DNA of 64,000 nt. Source: JAGXLC01 sp964461045. GTDB lineage: Bacteria > Bacteroidota > Bacteroidia > Bacteroidales > UBA12077. Location: positions 62,001-126,000 of the forward strand of contig CAYWSJ010000001.1 in the NCBI GenBank assembly GCA_964461045.1, given 5' to 3'. The first letter of the stretch is position 1. Every line of letters begins with the position of its first letter. Position numbers and translations under genes: made by a program. The notes under the pieces are model-generated. The model was not told where the DNA came from and ran no database searches. It saw nothing but the letters and a program-made list of their open reading frames with translations. Positions 37,356-46,517 of this stretch are shown here, one piece after another.

Positions 37356-37653
37356 GTTTATACCAAAGAATTATTAACAACAAATAAATAATTATCGGTT
37401 AACGAAAGGGATTGTTTTTAGTAAGAGATGAATTCCTTCGTAAATGAGTTTAAGTTTTAATTACCATAATTAATTCATAATAATATTTACCTTAACGAAA
37501 TTTAATGATTATTTTATAGCAATATTGATATTGAAATTTTATCTTTACTAAAACTTTTTATAAATGGTTATGCCCTAACTCTGGTTATCTTACACATTTA
37601 TACATGCATTAAAAATTTAGGGTCAATACCGCACAAAAACTATTAATTGAAGT
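37356..37653. other. Intergenic region before the GH84-like lipoprotein
   Basis: With the terminator, the gap is 355 bp. The rest is very AT-rich without ORF or RNA fold. TATCTTTA at 37540-37547 differs from the -7 consensus only at the last base and may be the promoter of the next gene, giving a leader of about 100 nt. Confidence 0.35.
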
Positions 37654-40116
37654 ATGAAATGGTATTATAAAATATTTTTGTTGTTGATTTTTCTTGTGGC
37701 TGCCTGTATAAAGGAAGAAAATCCCTCCATCAAACGTGGAGTATGGTCTGGTAACAATCCGCTGAGCATCCCTTACAGAAAACGGATAAATGAATTTGAA
37801 TCAGGCAACAAGGTGGAAAATGGATCATTTGAGGAAGGAAGATACTTTAAAAACAATTACAACACCTTTGAAATAAGTGGATGGAAGGAAATGCAAGGAG
37901 GAATTGATTGGGTGGATAAGAAGAGAGGAATTTATGATAAAAATGAAATATACAGCGGAAGTAAGGCACTGAAGCTGGAAAAAAAATCCATCGATGAAAC
38001 TGAAAATGAACACATCGGGATCTTAAGTGATTTTATAAAAGTAATTCCCGGAAAGTATGATCTTAGTTACAGGATAAAACTTGAGAATATTAATCCAGCA
38101 AAACAGCGTTTGGGTGCAAGGTTGATGGAGACAATTAATGTCAGAGTTTATTTCTACGATAAGAATAAAATACGAATTAGTGGTAACACTGTTAATCCCA
38201 TTACCGGGTTCGAATTTGATAATGAATTTAAAGCATTCCCTTTTTCAGCCTTCTGGCAGATAGATTCAATGGACTGGATAAAGGCTAAAGGCATCTCATA
38301 CAAATTTCCATTTCCCGATGGCATAATTCCTGATGAAACGAGATATGTAAGACTCTATTTCGGGTTGAATGGTACAGGTACAATGTGGCTGGACGATGTG
38401 TGTTTTAAATATAGCAGAGATAATTTTTCAATAAAAGAAAAAGCAGAACCTTTTTTTAATAAGAAACCTGATAAAGTAGATCTGCTTGTTCCTATGCCAC
38501 AACATGTGGATAAGAAATCATTTGTAGATCTGGCAGAACACAATGAAAATTCTAAAATTGCAATTATCACCCCCATAAATCCGGATAAAAAAATACTTGA
38601 AACAGCAAATAGGTTAAAAGATACAATTACCTCTGCTTGTGGTAAAGGAAATGCCGACGTTTCTATACTCCCCGGAGATTACTCATATCCTGTTTCTGAA
38701 AATTCAATAATATTTTCATTAGGAACGAATAATTTGTCTGATAGACATAAAGATTCTCTACCTTATGAAAATTTGAAAAACCATCAGCAAAGCTATTTTA
38801 TTAAAAACCTTATTATCAGTGATAAATCTTTTGTTTTCCTGGATGGAGATAGTCAAGAAAGTCTGTATTACAGCCTTCAAACATTAATTCACCTTTTTGA
38901 TTCTCAGAAACATGGGTTTTACAGGGCCGATATAATTGATTATCCGGATTTTGTTCACAGAGCTTTGATCTCCAGTACATCAAAAATTAATCCGGAACAT
39001 AATAAAGTTATAAGTGACTTGCGATTGACCCATATTTTTTATGAAACTGACAGCCTGAGCAACTTAAATTTTTCAAATACATTGGATAAATTAAGACAAA
39101 TTGCTCTGAATGATTTTCTTCAGCCAGGTATATGTTTCAAACTTTATGACAAAGAAAATTTAAAGTCACATTTGAAGGGTGACGAAACTCAAATTAAAAC
39201 CTTAAAAAGCAAGATAAAAAAAGCTGATAAGGAAAATATTAAAAATGTGCTGATTCGGGCTGATTTAAAAAGTTTTCCCTGTAACTTCTCCTTTAGAAAC
39301 AATGAAAATTCATTAAAATACAGGAACCTACTGGATTTACATTCTGAAATGTTGAAAGATATTGAACAAAATACTTCTCAGAAAATGGAAATAAATTTTA
39401 TTCCTACATGGAGTAATTCACAATGTATAAGAAAAAGCCAGGGAAGGGGAGAACTTTATCTTTCCGAACTCAGTAAAAAAACCTCTCAAAAAACATGTTT
39501 TGGCTGGAAAGGTCCTGATGAGTCCTTTTATCAAATGGATGAAGTTGAAATAAATTATATCAGTCAAATGCTATCAAAGTTTCCGTTCTTTTTTGCAGAA
39601 ACTATTAATCCTCAATCTCAGAACACTTTTGGAAATGATTTTATTCAGGCATTCCCGGGAAAGGCCAGAAACTGCAGCATGTTTAATCATTTTAATCTAA
39701 AACTCCCCGATGACCTTGAAGAATCATTAAAGAACCAACTATTTCTAATATCACATCACTTTAACAATCTGTTTGAAGAAATCAGATTGTCTACATATTC
39801 TGATTATTTATGGAATTCAGATTACTACGATCCCGAAGAAAGTTTGTTCAGGATTTTGATAAACCAGTATGGGCAGCAAAATGCCATTAACCTGATAAAG
39901 TTTAATGATTTAATTTATGCCGTTTATGAGATGCATCTGAAATCCCAAATGATAGAAAATAATAAGAAGTTTATGCGTTCAGCAAATGATTATATGAGCC
40001 AACTGACTAATGTTTATAATCAATTAAAAAGCAACCTTCAAAATGAAATGGTTCAAAATGCCCTGGATGAACTAAAAAAAAGGACTGATCAATTTTACCA
40101 AGACACAGGAAAATAA
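37654..40116 (+). CDS. Degenerate GH84/GH20-like lipoprotein
   Basis: 820 residues. Lipobox LVAAC (Cys18); a beta-sandwich carbohydrate-binding-like region (about 55-250, ENGSFEEG ... TMWLDDVCF); then a region like the N-terminal domain of GH84/GH20 hexosaminidases (IIFSLGTNN ... FVFLDGDSQESLYYSLQTLIHLF ... DYPDFVHRALI). The following 300 residues resemble a GH84 barrel (CFGWKGPDES ... FPFFFAETIN), but the strand that normally ends in the catalytic Asp-Asp reads VLIRADLKSF, and the G..EGFYG motif after the N-domain is missing. It is probably a glycan-binding pseudo-enzyme, or an enzyme with changed chemistry. Surface- or periplasm-facing. Confidence 0.6.
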   Translation: MKWYYKIFLLLIFLVAACIKEENPSIKRGVWSGNNPLSIPYRKRINEFESGNKVENGSFEEGRYFKNNYNTFEISGWKEMQGGIDWVDKKRGIYDKNEIYSGSKALKLEKKSIDETENEHIGILSDFIKVIPGKYDLSYRIKLENINPAKQRLGARLMETINVRVYFYDKNKIRISGNTVNPITGFEFDNEFKAFPFSAFWQIDSMDWIKAKGISYKFPFPDGIIPDETRYVRLYFGLNGTGTMWLDDVCFKYSRDNFSIKEKAEPFFNKKPDKVDLLVPMPQHVDKKSFVDLAEHNENSKIAIITPINPDKKILETANRLKDTITSACGKGNADVSILPGDYSYPVSENSIIFSLGTNNLSDRHKDSLPYENLKNHQQSYFIKNLIISDKSFVFLDGDSQESLYYSLQTLIHLFDSQKHGFYRADIIDYPDFVHRALISSTSKINPEHNKVISDLRLTHIFYETDSLSNLNFSNTLDKLRQIALNDFLQPGICFKLYDKENLKSHLKGDETQIKTLKSKIKKADKENIKNVLIRADLKSFPCNFSFRNNENSLKYRNLLDLHSEMLKDIEQNTSQKMEINFIPTWSNSQCIRKSQGRGELYLSELSKKTSQKTCFGWKGPDESFYQMDEVEINYISQMLSKFPFFFAETINPQSQNTFGNDFIQAFPGKARNCSMFNHFNLKLPDDLEESLKNQLFLISHHFNNLFEEIRLSTYSDYLWNSDYYDPEESLFRILINQYGQQNAINLIKFNDLIYAVYEMHLKSQMIENNKKFMRSANDYMSQLTNVYNQLKSNLQNEMVQNALDELKKRTDQFYQDTGK

Positions 40117-40179
40117 GAATTGTTGAAAAAACGTTAGAAAGGTTTGTTTTTATTTTCATGTAGATTTCAAAATAATAGT

Positions 40180-40187
40180 TAGCTTTG
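40180..40187 (+). promoter_or_regulatory. Putative -7 element for the TPR gene
   Basis: TAGCTTTG, exact TAnnTTTG, 21 bp before the ATG. Confidence 0.5.
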
Positions 40188-40208
40188 CACCGAATAAGAA
40201 ATTGATTT

Positions 40209-41630
40209 ATGGAGGAAGATTTTAATCAGCAAGGATTTGAAAGTGATCCTGATAACTTGATAGAAAAATATGAATCAATGGTTAAGAGTGGTGATTCATT
40301 TTATTTCGATGTAGATGATTTTGAGCAGATTGTGGATTATTACATGTTTTTGAATCACACTGGCAAAGCAATTAACGCTGTTAATTATGCTTTTAAAATA
40401 CATCCATATGCACATAGCCTTCAGATAAAAAAAGCCCAGGTACTTCTGAAAAATAAGAATCCACAAAGGGCAATTGCTGTGTTAAATGATATTGAATTGT
40501 TTGAGTCTTCTAATACTGAGTTTCATTTAACAAAGGGACATGCTAAGTTATTAATGGGAAAAATTGATGCAGCCAGAAGAGATTACAGCAAAGCACTCTC
40601 TTATGTCGTTGAAAATGATGAAAAGGTGGATTTTTTACATTTGATTGCTCAAAATCTGCAGTTTTCAGATCATTACTCAATTGCTGCCGAATATATTAAA
40701 GAAGCACTTCGTCTGTCCCCGGATAATTTAATCCTGTTATATGATCTTGGCTATACTTACGACATGATGGGGGAAACAGGAAAAAGCCTCCACACATTTA
40801 AAAAATATATCGATTTAGAACCGTTTGCAGATCATGTATGGTTTTATCTGGGTAAGATCTACAAACGCGAAGGAAACACTACAGAGGCTATTAACGCTTA
40901 TGAATATACAATTGCCATTAACCAGGATTTTTCAGAGGCTATTTATGAAATTGCCAGGTTATATGAAATGAACAACCAATTTGAAAAAGCCTTAATGCAC
41001 TACAATGAATACCTTGAACTTGAAGACGAATCTACTGAAGTGTTAATACCCAAGGGGAAATGCCAGGTATCTCTGGATAAATTAAATCAGGCTATTAAAA
41101 CCTTCAGGAAAGTACTAAAAATAGATGCCTACAATGCAGAGGCACACTATCTGATTGCTATTTCATTCTATAAAATGGGTAAATTGGATGATGCTACCTT
41201 TTATTCGAAAAGAGCAATTTTAATGGATGATGAAAATCATGAATACTGGGCGCTGAATGGAAAAATAAATGCAAATCTAAATAAAAGAAAAGAATCTATT
41301 AATGCCTATGTCATCGCCTCTAAGCTAAAACCTCGTTTTTTGTCTTACTGGATATACCTGACTGATGAATTAATAAAAGATTACCAGTTTTTCAGAGCAA
41401 AGGATGAACTTACCAATGCTTTGAAATATCATAATAAAAGCCCTGCTTTGTTGTTCAGAATGTCTGCGGTTGTATACAAAACAGAAAATGCCTCCAAAGC
41501 TGCTAAATATTTTAAAAAAGGGCTGGCTCTTAAATCTTCTTACCACAAGGAATTTTTTAAAATAGTTCCTGAAGCTAAAAAAGAAAAACAAATTATTAAT
41601 TTGTTGAAAAAACACATAAACAAGGAATAG
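40209..41630 (+). CDS. Cytosolic tetratricopeptide-repeat protein
   Basis: 473 residues made of about ten TPR units, for example AIAVLNDIELFESS, EAINAYEYTIAINQDFSEAIYEIA and AIKTFRKVLKIDAYNAEAHYLIA. No signal peptide, so it is a cytosolic scaffold. Its own promoter precedes it, and the phosphosulfolactate synthase gene begins 3 bp after its stop, so the two are co-transcribed with popT and aroE. TPR proteins of this type are widespread in Bacteroidota with no known partner. Confidence 0.85.
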   Translation: MEEDFNQQGFESDPDNLIEKYESMVKSGDSFYFDVDDFEQIVDYYMFLNHTGKAINAVNYAFKIHPYAHSLQIKKAQVLLKNKNPQRAIAVLNDIELFESSNTEFHLTKGHAKLLMGKIDAARRDYSKALSYVVENDEKVDFLHLIAQNLQFSDHYSIAAEYIKEALRLSPDNLILLYDLGYTYDMMGETGKSLHTFKKYIDLEPFADHVWFYLGKIYKREGNTTEAINAYEYTIAINQDFSEAIYEIARLYEMNNQFEKALMHYNEYLELEDESTEVLIPKGKCQVSLDKLNQAIKTFRKVLKIDAYNAEAHYLIAISFYKMGKLDDATFYSKRAILMDDENHEYWALNGKINANLNKRKESINAYVIASKLKPRFLSYWIYLTDELIKDYQFFRAKDELTNALKYHNKSPALLFRMSAVVYKTENASKAAKYFKKGLALKSSYHKEFFKIVPEAKKEKQIINLLKKHINKE

Positions 41631-41633
41631 CTT

Positions 41634-42407
41634 ATGAACATAGATTTACCACATGTGCCCGGAAGAGATAAAAAGATCAGAAACCAGGGTATAACCATGG
41701 TTATGGATAAAGGGCTAAGCATCAACCAGGCAAAAAACCTTGTAGATTCAGCTGAACCCTACATTGACTATGTTAAGCTTGGTTTTGGTACGGCACTTAT
41801 AACCGAAAAACTCAAGGAAAAGGTTTCGCTTTATAAGAAAGCAAATATAAAACCTTACTTTGGAGGTACTTTATACGAAATTTTTAAGATAAGATCACGG
41901 TTTGAAGATTTCTGTAAATTTTTAGAGAAGAATAAAGTAGAAACTGCAGAAATTTCTGATGGATCCATTGAACTTAGTCATGAAGAAAAAATTAAAGATA
42001 TTGAAAGCCTTTCAAAAAATTTTGAAGTCTTATCTGAAGTAGGTTCTAAAAAGGCAGATGTTATAATCTCTCCGGATCAGTGGGTTTCATTGATGAAAAG
42101 TGAGCTTGAGGCAGGAAGCTCAAAAGTTATAGCTGAAGCAAGGGAGAGTGGAACAATAGGTATTTTTAATAAAGACGGATCGGTCAAAGGTGAACTGATT
42201 GACGATATTTCTCATCACGTTAAAATGGAAAACGTAATTTGGGAAGCGCCTAAAAAATCACAACAGGTTTGGTTTATTAAACATTTCGGGAGCAACGTAA
42301 ATCTTGGAAATATTGATCATACCGAGGCAATTCCTCTTGAAGCCCTTAGGCTGGGACTAAGAGGAGACACATTTTTTGAATTCCTCCCCGAAAATCTGAG
42401 AGATTAA
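41634..42407 (+). CDS. Phosphosulfolactate synthase (ComA) family protein
   Basis: 257 residues, TIM-barrel of the ComA family, which in methanogens joins sulfite to phosphoenolpyruvate to make phosphosulfolactate, the first step of coenzyme M synthesis. Family stretches: ITMVMDKGLS, YVKLGFGTA, KPYFGGTLYEIF, AEISDGSIELS, VIAEARESGTIG, WEAPKKSQQVWFIKHFG. A methanogenic role is excluded; in Bacteroidota the product might feed sulfolactate or sulfonolipid (cysteate) metabolism, but no other gene of such a pathway is nearby. Part of the TPR-comA-popT-aroE run. Confidence 0.88.
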   Translation: MNIDLPHVPGRDKKIRNQGITMVMDKGLSINQAKNLVDSAEPYIDYVKLGFGTALITEKLKEKVSLYKKANIKPYFGGTLYEIFKIRSRFEDFCKFLEKNKVETAEISDGSIELSHEEKIKDIESLSKNFEVLSEVGSKKADVIISPDQWVSLMKSELEAGSSKVIAEARESGTIGIFNKDGSVKGELIDDISHHVKMENVIWEAPKKSQQVWFIKHFGSNVNLGNIDHTEAIPLEALRLGLRGDTFFEFLPENLRD

Positions 42408-42418
42408 AATAATTCTCA

Positions 42419-42426
42419 TACCTTTG
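42419..42426 (+). promoter_or_regulatory. Putative -7 element before the DUF368 gene
   Basis: TACCTTTG, exact match, only 8 bp before the ATG at 42435. If used, the transcript would be nearly leaderless from 42435, or start translation at the in-frame ATG at 42450. Confidence 0.4.
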
Positions 42427-42434
42427 AGGCTTTA

Positions 42435-43388
42435 ATGAAAAATAGTAGTATGAGCCAAAGAAAACTAACTGATTATTTTGTGCTGATATTAAAAGGAATG
42501 GGTATGGGAGCTGCGGATGTAGTCCCTGGTGTTTCCGGAGGAACCATTGCTTTTATAACCGAAATTTACGAGGAACTTATTAATTCTATTAAGTCAATTA
42601 ACCTGAAAACTATTTCCAGCCTCATTAAAAACGGGATACGAACATTCTGGAAAGACCTGAACGGAAACTTTTTGGTTGCTGTTTTCGGAGGAATTTTTAT
42701 AAGCGTTTTCACATTAGCCAATATTCTGGATAACCTGCTGCAGAATCATCCAATAATGGTTTGGTCATTCTTTTTTGGACTTATTATAGCTTCAGCTGTT
42801 TTTATCGCAGGTAAGATTCCCAGATGGAACACCAGTCATATTATTAGTTTGATTCTTGGAATAATAACAGCCTATTTTATTACTGAAATGACTCCTGCTC
42901 AAACTACAGAAGAATATTGGTTCATATTTCTTTCCGGAGCCCTTGCAATTTGTGCTATGATCCTTCCAGGAATTTCCGGTTCATTTATACTATTACTACT
43001 GGGGAAATATCAGTTTGTGCTCCAGGCAGTTAACGAGTTGAATTTTACCATTCTGGGCATTCTTGTAGCTGGGGCAGTTGTAGGACTGATTGCTTTTTCA
43101 AATGTGTTGTCATGGCTGCTAAAAAAATTTCATAACATAACCATTGCCGTACTTGCAGGTTTTATGGTAGGTTCTCTTAATAAAGTCTGGCCATGGAAAG
43201 AAACTGTAAGTTATTTTACCGATAGCCACGGAATGAAACAACCTCTTGTTCAGAACAATGTTACACCTGCTGTTTATGAACAGGTAACCGGAAACAGCTC
43301 GTTTCTGTTTCAGGCGATAATTGCTGCTGCTGCAGGTATTGTGCTTATTGTTCTTTTAGAAAGGGTCTCCTCGGTTAAAAAACGTTAA
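42435..43388 (+). CDS. popT: DUF368 (PopT-type) polyprenyl-phosphate translocase
   Basis: 317 residues with about 8-9 membrane segments. MGMGAADVVPGVSGGTIAFI near residue 25 is the family signature, and a second ILPGISGSFILLLLGKY motif near residue 180 gives the internal repeat. DUF368 proteins have been identified as PopT, which recycles undecaprenyl phosphate across the membrane for cell-wall and glycan synthesis. The first five residues before the Met at 42450 may be untranslated. It lies between comA and aroE; no functional tie is obvious. Confidence 0.87.
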   Translation: MKNSSMSQRKLTDYFVLILKGMGMGAADVVPGVSGGTIAFITEIYEELINSIKSINLKTISSLIKNGIRTFWKDLNGNFLVAVFGGIFISVFTLANILDNLLQNHPIMVWSFFFGLIIASAVFIAGKIPRWNTSHIISLILGIITAYFITEMTPAQTTEEYWFIFLSGALAICAMILPGISGSFILLLLGKYQFVLQAVNELNFTILGILVAGAVVGLIAFSNVLSWLLKKFHNITIAVLAGFMVGSLNKVWPWKETVSYFTDSHGMKQPLVQNNVTPAVYEQVTGNSSFLFQAIIAAAAGIVLIVLLERVSSVKKR

Positions 43389-43398
43389 ATACCAACTT

Positions 43399-44145
43399 AT
43401 GGATAAATATGGTCTTGTTGGTTACCCTTTAAAACATTCATATTCTCCAGGGTATTTCAGCAATTTTTTTAAAACGAATGGAATTGATGCTACTTACCAG
43501 TTATTTCCATTAAAGGACATAAAAAAATTGCCTGAGCTAATAAATTCAGAACCCGGCTTAAAAGGTTTGAATGTTACAATTCCTTACAAATCTTCTGTAA
43601 TTCCTTTTCTTGATTATATTTCAGAAGAAGCTCAGAAAATTGGGGCTGTTAATACAATTAAAATCCACAATTCTGAATTATTGGGATACAATACCGATTG
43701 TTATGGTTTTGAGAAGGCATATCAAGCTGTATTACAAAAAAATATAAAGCAAGCCATTATTTTAGGAACTGGGGGATCTTCAAAAACAGTTGCTTATGTG
43801 TTAGAAAAATATTCAGTTCCTTACTACAAAGTTTCCAGAAATACTACTTTAAAAGAAGATCGAATAATTTCATACAAAGAAACCCAAAAAGATCTTATTG
43901 AACATTCAACCCTGATCATCAATACAACCCCTTTGGGAATGTATCCGGATACAAACAAAAAACCTCCCATTTGCTATTCTGGGATCAGTCATAATCATTT
44001 TCTCATTGATTTAATTTACAATCCAAATAAAACCTTGTTTCTAAAAGAAGGTGAAAAGCACGGTGCTTCAGTTTTTAACGGCCTTGATATGCTCAGGAAA
44101 CAAGCAGAAGAAGCATGGAAAATCTGGATATCCAAAAAACAATAA
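43399..44145 (+). CDS. aroE: Shikimate dehydrogenase
   Basis: 248 residues, slightly short as usual in Bacteroidota. It reduces 3-dehydroshikimate with NADPH in aromatic amino acid synthesis. Shikimate-binding SYSP (14-17), catalytic Lys64 in NVTIPYK and Asp100 in GYNTDCYGF are present; the Rossmann glycine loop is ILGTGGSSKTVAY. It follows popT by 10 bp and is closed by a terminator at 44144. Confidence 0.95.
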   Translation: MDKYGLVGYPLKHSYSPGYFSNFFKTNGIDATYQLFPLKDIKKLPELINSEPGLKGLNVTIPYKSSVIPFLDYISEEAQKIGAVNTIKIHNSELLGYNTDCYGFEKAYQAVLQKNIKQAIILGTGGSSKTVAYVLEKYSVPYYKVSRNTTLKEDRIISYKETQKDLIEHSTLIINTTPLGMYPDTNKKPPICYSGISHNHFLIDLIYNPNKTLFLKEGEKHGASVFNGLDMLRKQAEEAWKIWISKKQ

Positions 44146-44169
44146 AGGTTGTTGAGAAACAACTTTTTT
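44144..44169 (+). terminator. Rho-independent terminator after aroE
   Basis: GTTGTT (44148-44153), loop GAGA, AACAAC (44158-44163), then six T's; A-T pairs extend the stem. Confidence 0.85.
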
Positions 44170-44262
44170 CCTGACATATTTCATTGTTTATTTTCTGCAA
44201 AAACAACAATTTTGATTATCTTTACAGTCAAAATTGTATAACACATAAATAACTGATTTACA

Positions 44263-45267
44263 ATGAATTTAATTGAACAAATAAAAGCAGACGCAAAAAA
44301 AATTAATAAGCGGATTGTGCTTCCAGAATCAACTGAACCCAGAACCTTAGAGGCTGCAAATATACTCTTAAAAGAAAAGGTTGCACAGATCATTTTAATA
44401 GGCAATCCTGAAGAAATAAAATCAAAAGCCCGGGAGGCCAATCTGGATCAGATTGATAACGCAGCAATAATTAACCCAAAAGATCATGAAAAGAAAAAAG
44501 AATACATTGATCTTCTGGTTGAAATACGAAAACACAAAGGATTAACTCCTGAAGAGGCTGCAAAATTGGTCGAAGATCCATTGTATTTATCAGTATTGAT
44601 GATCAAAAATGGTGATGCAGACGGAGAAGTAGCCGGAGCCGATAATGCAACGGGTGACGTTCTGCGACCTGCTTTCCAGATAGTAAAAACAAAACCCGGA
44701 ATAAGTGTGGTGTCAGGAGCTTTTATTATGACCCTCCCTGATAAAAATTTTGGTGAAAATGGATTAATGGTTTTCGCTGATTGCGCTGTTCATCCAAATC
44801 CAACAGCAGACGAACTCGCGCAAATTGCAATGGCCACAGCTGATACAACCAAAGCCATTGCTAAGTTTGAACCCCGCGTGGCAATGCTCAGCTTCTCTAC
44901 CAAAGGAAGCGCAAAGCATGAAATGGTTGACAAAGTAGTTGAAGCAACTAAAATTGCAAAAGAAAAACGACCAGACCTTAAAATAGATGGTGAAATGCAG
45001 GCTGATGCAGCAATTATTGAAGCCATTGGAAAGAAAAAAGCTCCGGATAGTGAAATAGCAGGAAAAGCAAATGTCCTGGTATTTCCAACTCTCGAAACCG
45101 GAAATATTGCCTACAAATTAGTTCAGAGAATGGCAAAAGCCGAAGCAACCGGTCCTGTATTACAGGGAATGGCTGCTCCAATCAATGACTTGTCAAGAGG
45201 CTGCTCTGTTGATGATATTGTCAACCTCGTAGCAATTACAGCAAATCAGGCTGGAAGCGAAGAATAG
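44263..45267 (+). CDS. pta: Phosphate acetyltransferase
   Basis: 334 residues, single-domain Pta. It converts acetyl-CoA and phosphate to acetyl phosphate. KRIVLPESTEPRTLEAA, DADGEVAGADNATGDVLRPA, VFADCAVHPNPTADELAQIA, SFSTKGSAKH and LVFPTLETGNIAYKLVQR are family motifs. First gene of the pta-ackA-ptb-buk run (gaps 30, 14 and 26 bp). TATCTTTA at 44217-44224 is a near-consensus -7 element 38 bp upstream. Confidence 0.97.
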   Translation: MNLIEQIKADAKKINKRIVLPESTEPRTLEAANILLKEKVAQIILIGNPEEIKSKAREANLDQIDNAAIINPKDHEKKKEYIDLLVEIRKHKGLTPEEAAKLVEDPLYLSVLMIKNGDADGEVAGADNATGDVLRPAFQIVKTKPGISVVSGAFIMTLPDKNFGENGLMVFADCAVHPNPTADELAQIAMATADTTKAIAKFEPRVAMLSFSTKGSAKHEMVDKVVEATKIAKEKRPDLKIDGEMQADAAIIEAIGKKKAPDSEIAGKANVLVFPTLETGNIAYKLVQRMAKAEATGPVLQGMAAPINDLSRGCSVDDIVNLVAITANQAGSEE

Positions 45268-45297
45268 TATTACGTATAATTAAAACAATAAATAAAA

Positions 45298-46503
45298 ATG
45301 AAGGTATTAGTTCTTAATTGCGGTAGTTCATCAATAAAATTTCAACTTGTCAATATGGAAACAACTGCAGTACTCTCAAAGGGTATTGTAGAAAAAATAG
45401 GACTTAGCGCATCGTTAATCAAACTCGAAAAAAATGGGGACAAAACAAAATTAGACTATGAAGTTCCTGAACATACCAAAGGAATTGAATATATCCTGGA
45501 TATACTAACAAGCAAAGATCATGGTCCGATTGACAGCCTGGATGAAATTGAAGCAGTAGGCCACCGCGTGGCTCACGGAGGAGAAAAATTCAGTAAAAGT
45601 GTTTATATAAACGAAGATGTAATTCATGAGATAGAAAGTGTTAGTAATCTGGCACCATTGCATAATCCAAATAACCTGAAAGGTATTTATGCCATTCAAA
45701 AGTTAATGCCCGAAACCCCCCAGGTTGCGGTTTTTGATACTGCTTTCCACCAAACAATGCCAGAGTATGCATATATGTATGCGTTACCTTATGAAATGTA
45801 TGAGAAACATGGTGTACGCAGATATGGCTTTCACGGAACAAGTCACAAATTTGTAGCACAACAGGCATGCAAGGCTCTTAACGTAAACATAGAAGATCAA
45901 AAAATCATTACATGCCATCTTGGAAATGGCGCTTCGGTTGCTGCTATTGATCATGGACAATCTGTAGATACTTCAATGGGCCTGACTCCCGTTGAAGGTT
46001 TAATAATGGGTACACGATCAGGCGACCTGGATTTAGGAGCATTAACCTTTATTATGGAAAAAGAAAACTTAGACTACAAATCAGCCAATAATCTTATTAA
46101 TAAGAAAAGCGGTATGTTGGGTATTACAGGTGTTTCCCCCGACATGAGAGAAATCAGGGAAGCAGCAGAAGAAGGAAATGATCGCGCAAAGATGGGGCTG
46201 GATATGTATGCATACAGAGTCAAAAAATACATTGGTTCTTATGTTGCTGCTATGAATGGTATAGATATCATAGTCTTTACTGGCGGCATTGGCGAAAACG
46301 ACTGGGAAACAAGAGCTGATATTCTCAAAAACATGGATTACCTGGGAGTAAAATTTGATGAGGCTGGTAATGAAAATGTAAAAGCTGAACAAAAGATTAT
46401 TACAAAACCAGATTCTAAGGTAATCTCTATGATCGTTCCTACAAATGAAGAGCTGGTTATTGCAAGTGATACAGAATCAATTGTAAAAAATACAAATAAT
46501 TAA
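45298..46503 (+). CDS. ackA: Acetate kinase
   Basis: 401 residues, standard length. Transfers phosphate from acetyl phosphate to ADP, giving ATP and acetate. NCGSSSIKFQ at the N-terminus, HRVAHGG, RRYGFHGTSHK, HLGNGASVAAI, MGLTPVEGLIMGTRSGDLD and FTGGIGEND are all present. Cytosolic. Thirty bases after pta; the pair forms the acetate branch of the fermentation operon. Confidence 0.98.
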   Translation: MKVLVLNCGSSSIKFQLVNMETTAVLSKGIVEKIGLSASLIKLEKNGDKTKLDYEVPEHTKGIEYILDILTSKDHGPIDSLDEIEAVGHRVAHGGEKFSKSVYINEDVIHEIESVSNLAPLHNPNNLKGIYAIQKLMPETPQVAVFDTAFHQTMPEYAYMYALPYEMYEKHGVRRYGFHGTSHKFVAQQACKALNVNIEDQKIITCHLGNGASVAAIDHGQSVDTSMGLTPVEGLIMGTRSGDLDLGALTFIMEKENLDYKSANNLINKKSGMLGITGVSPDMREIREAAEEGNDRAKMGLDMYAYRVKKYIGSYVAAMNGIDIIVFTGGIGENDWETRADILKNMDYLGVKFDEAGNENVKAEQKIITKPDSKVISMIVPTNEELVIASDTESIVKNTNN

Positions 46504-46517
46504 AACCCAAATATGCA

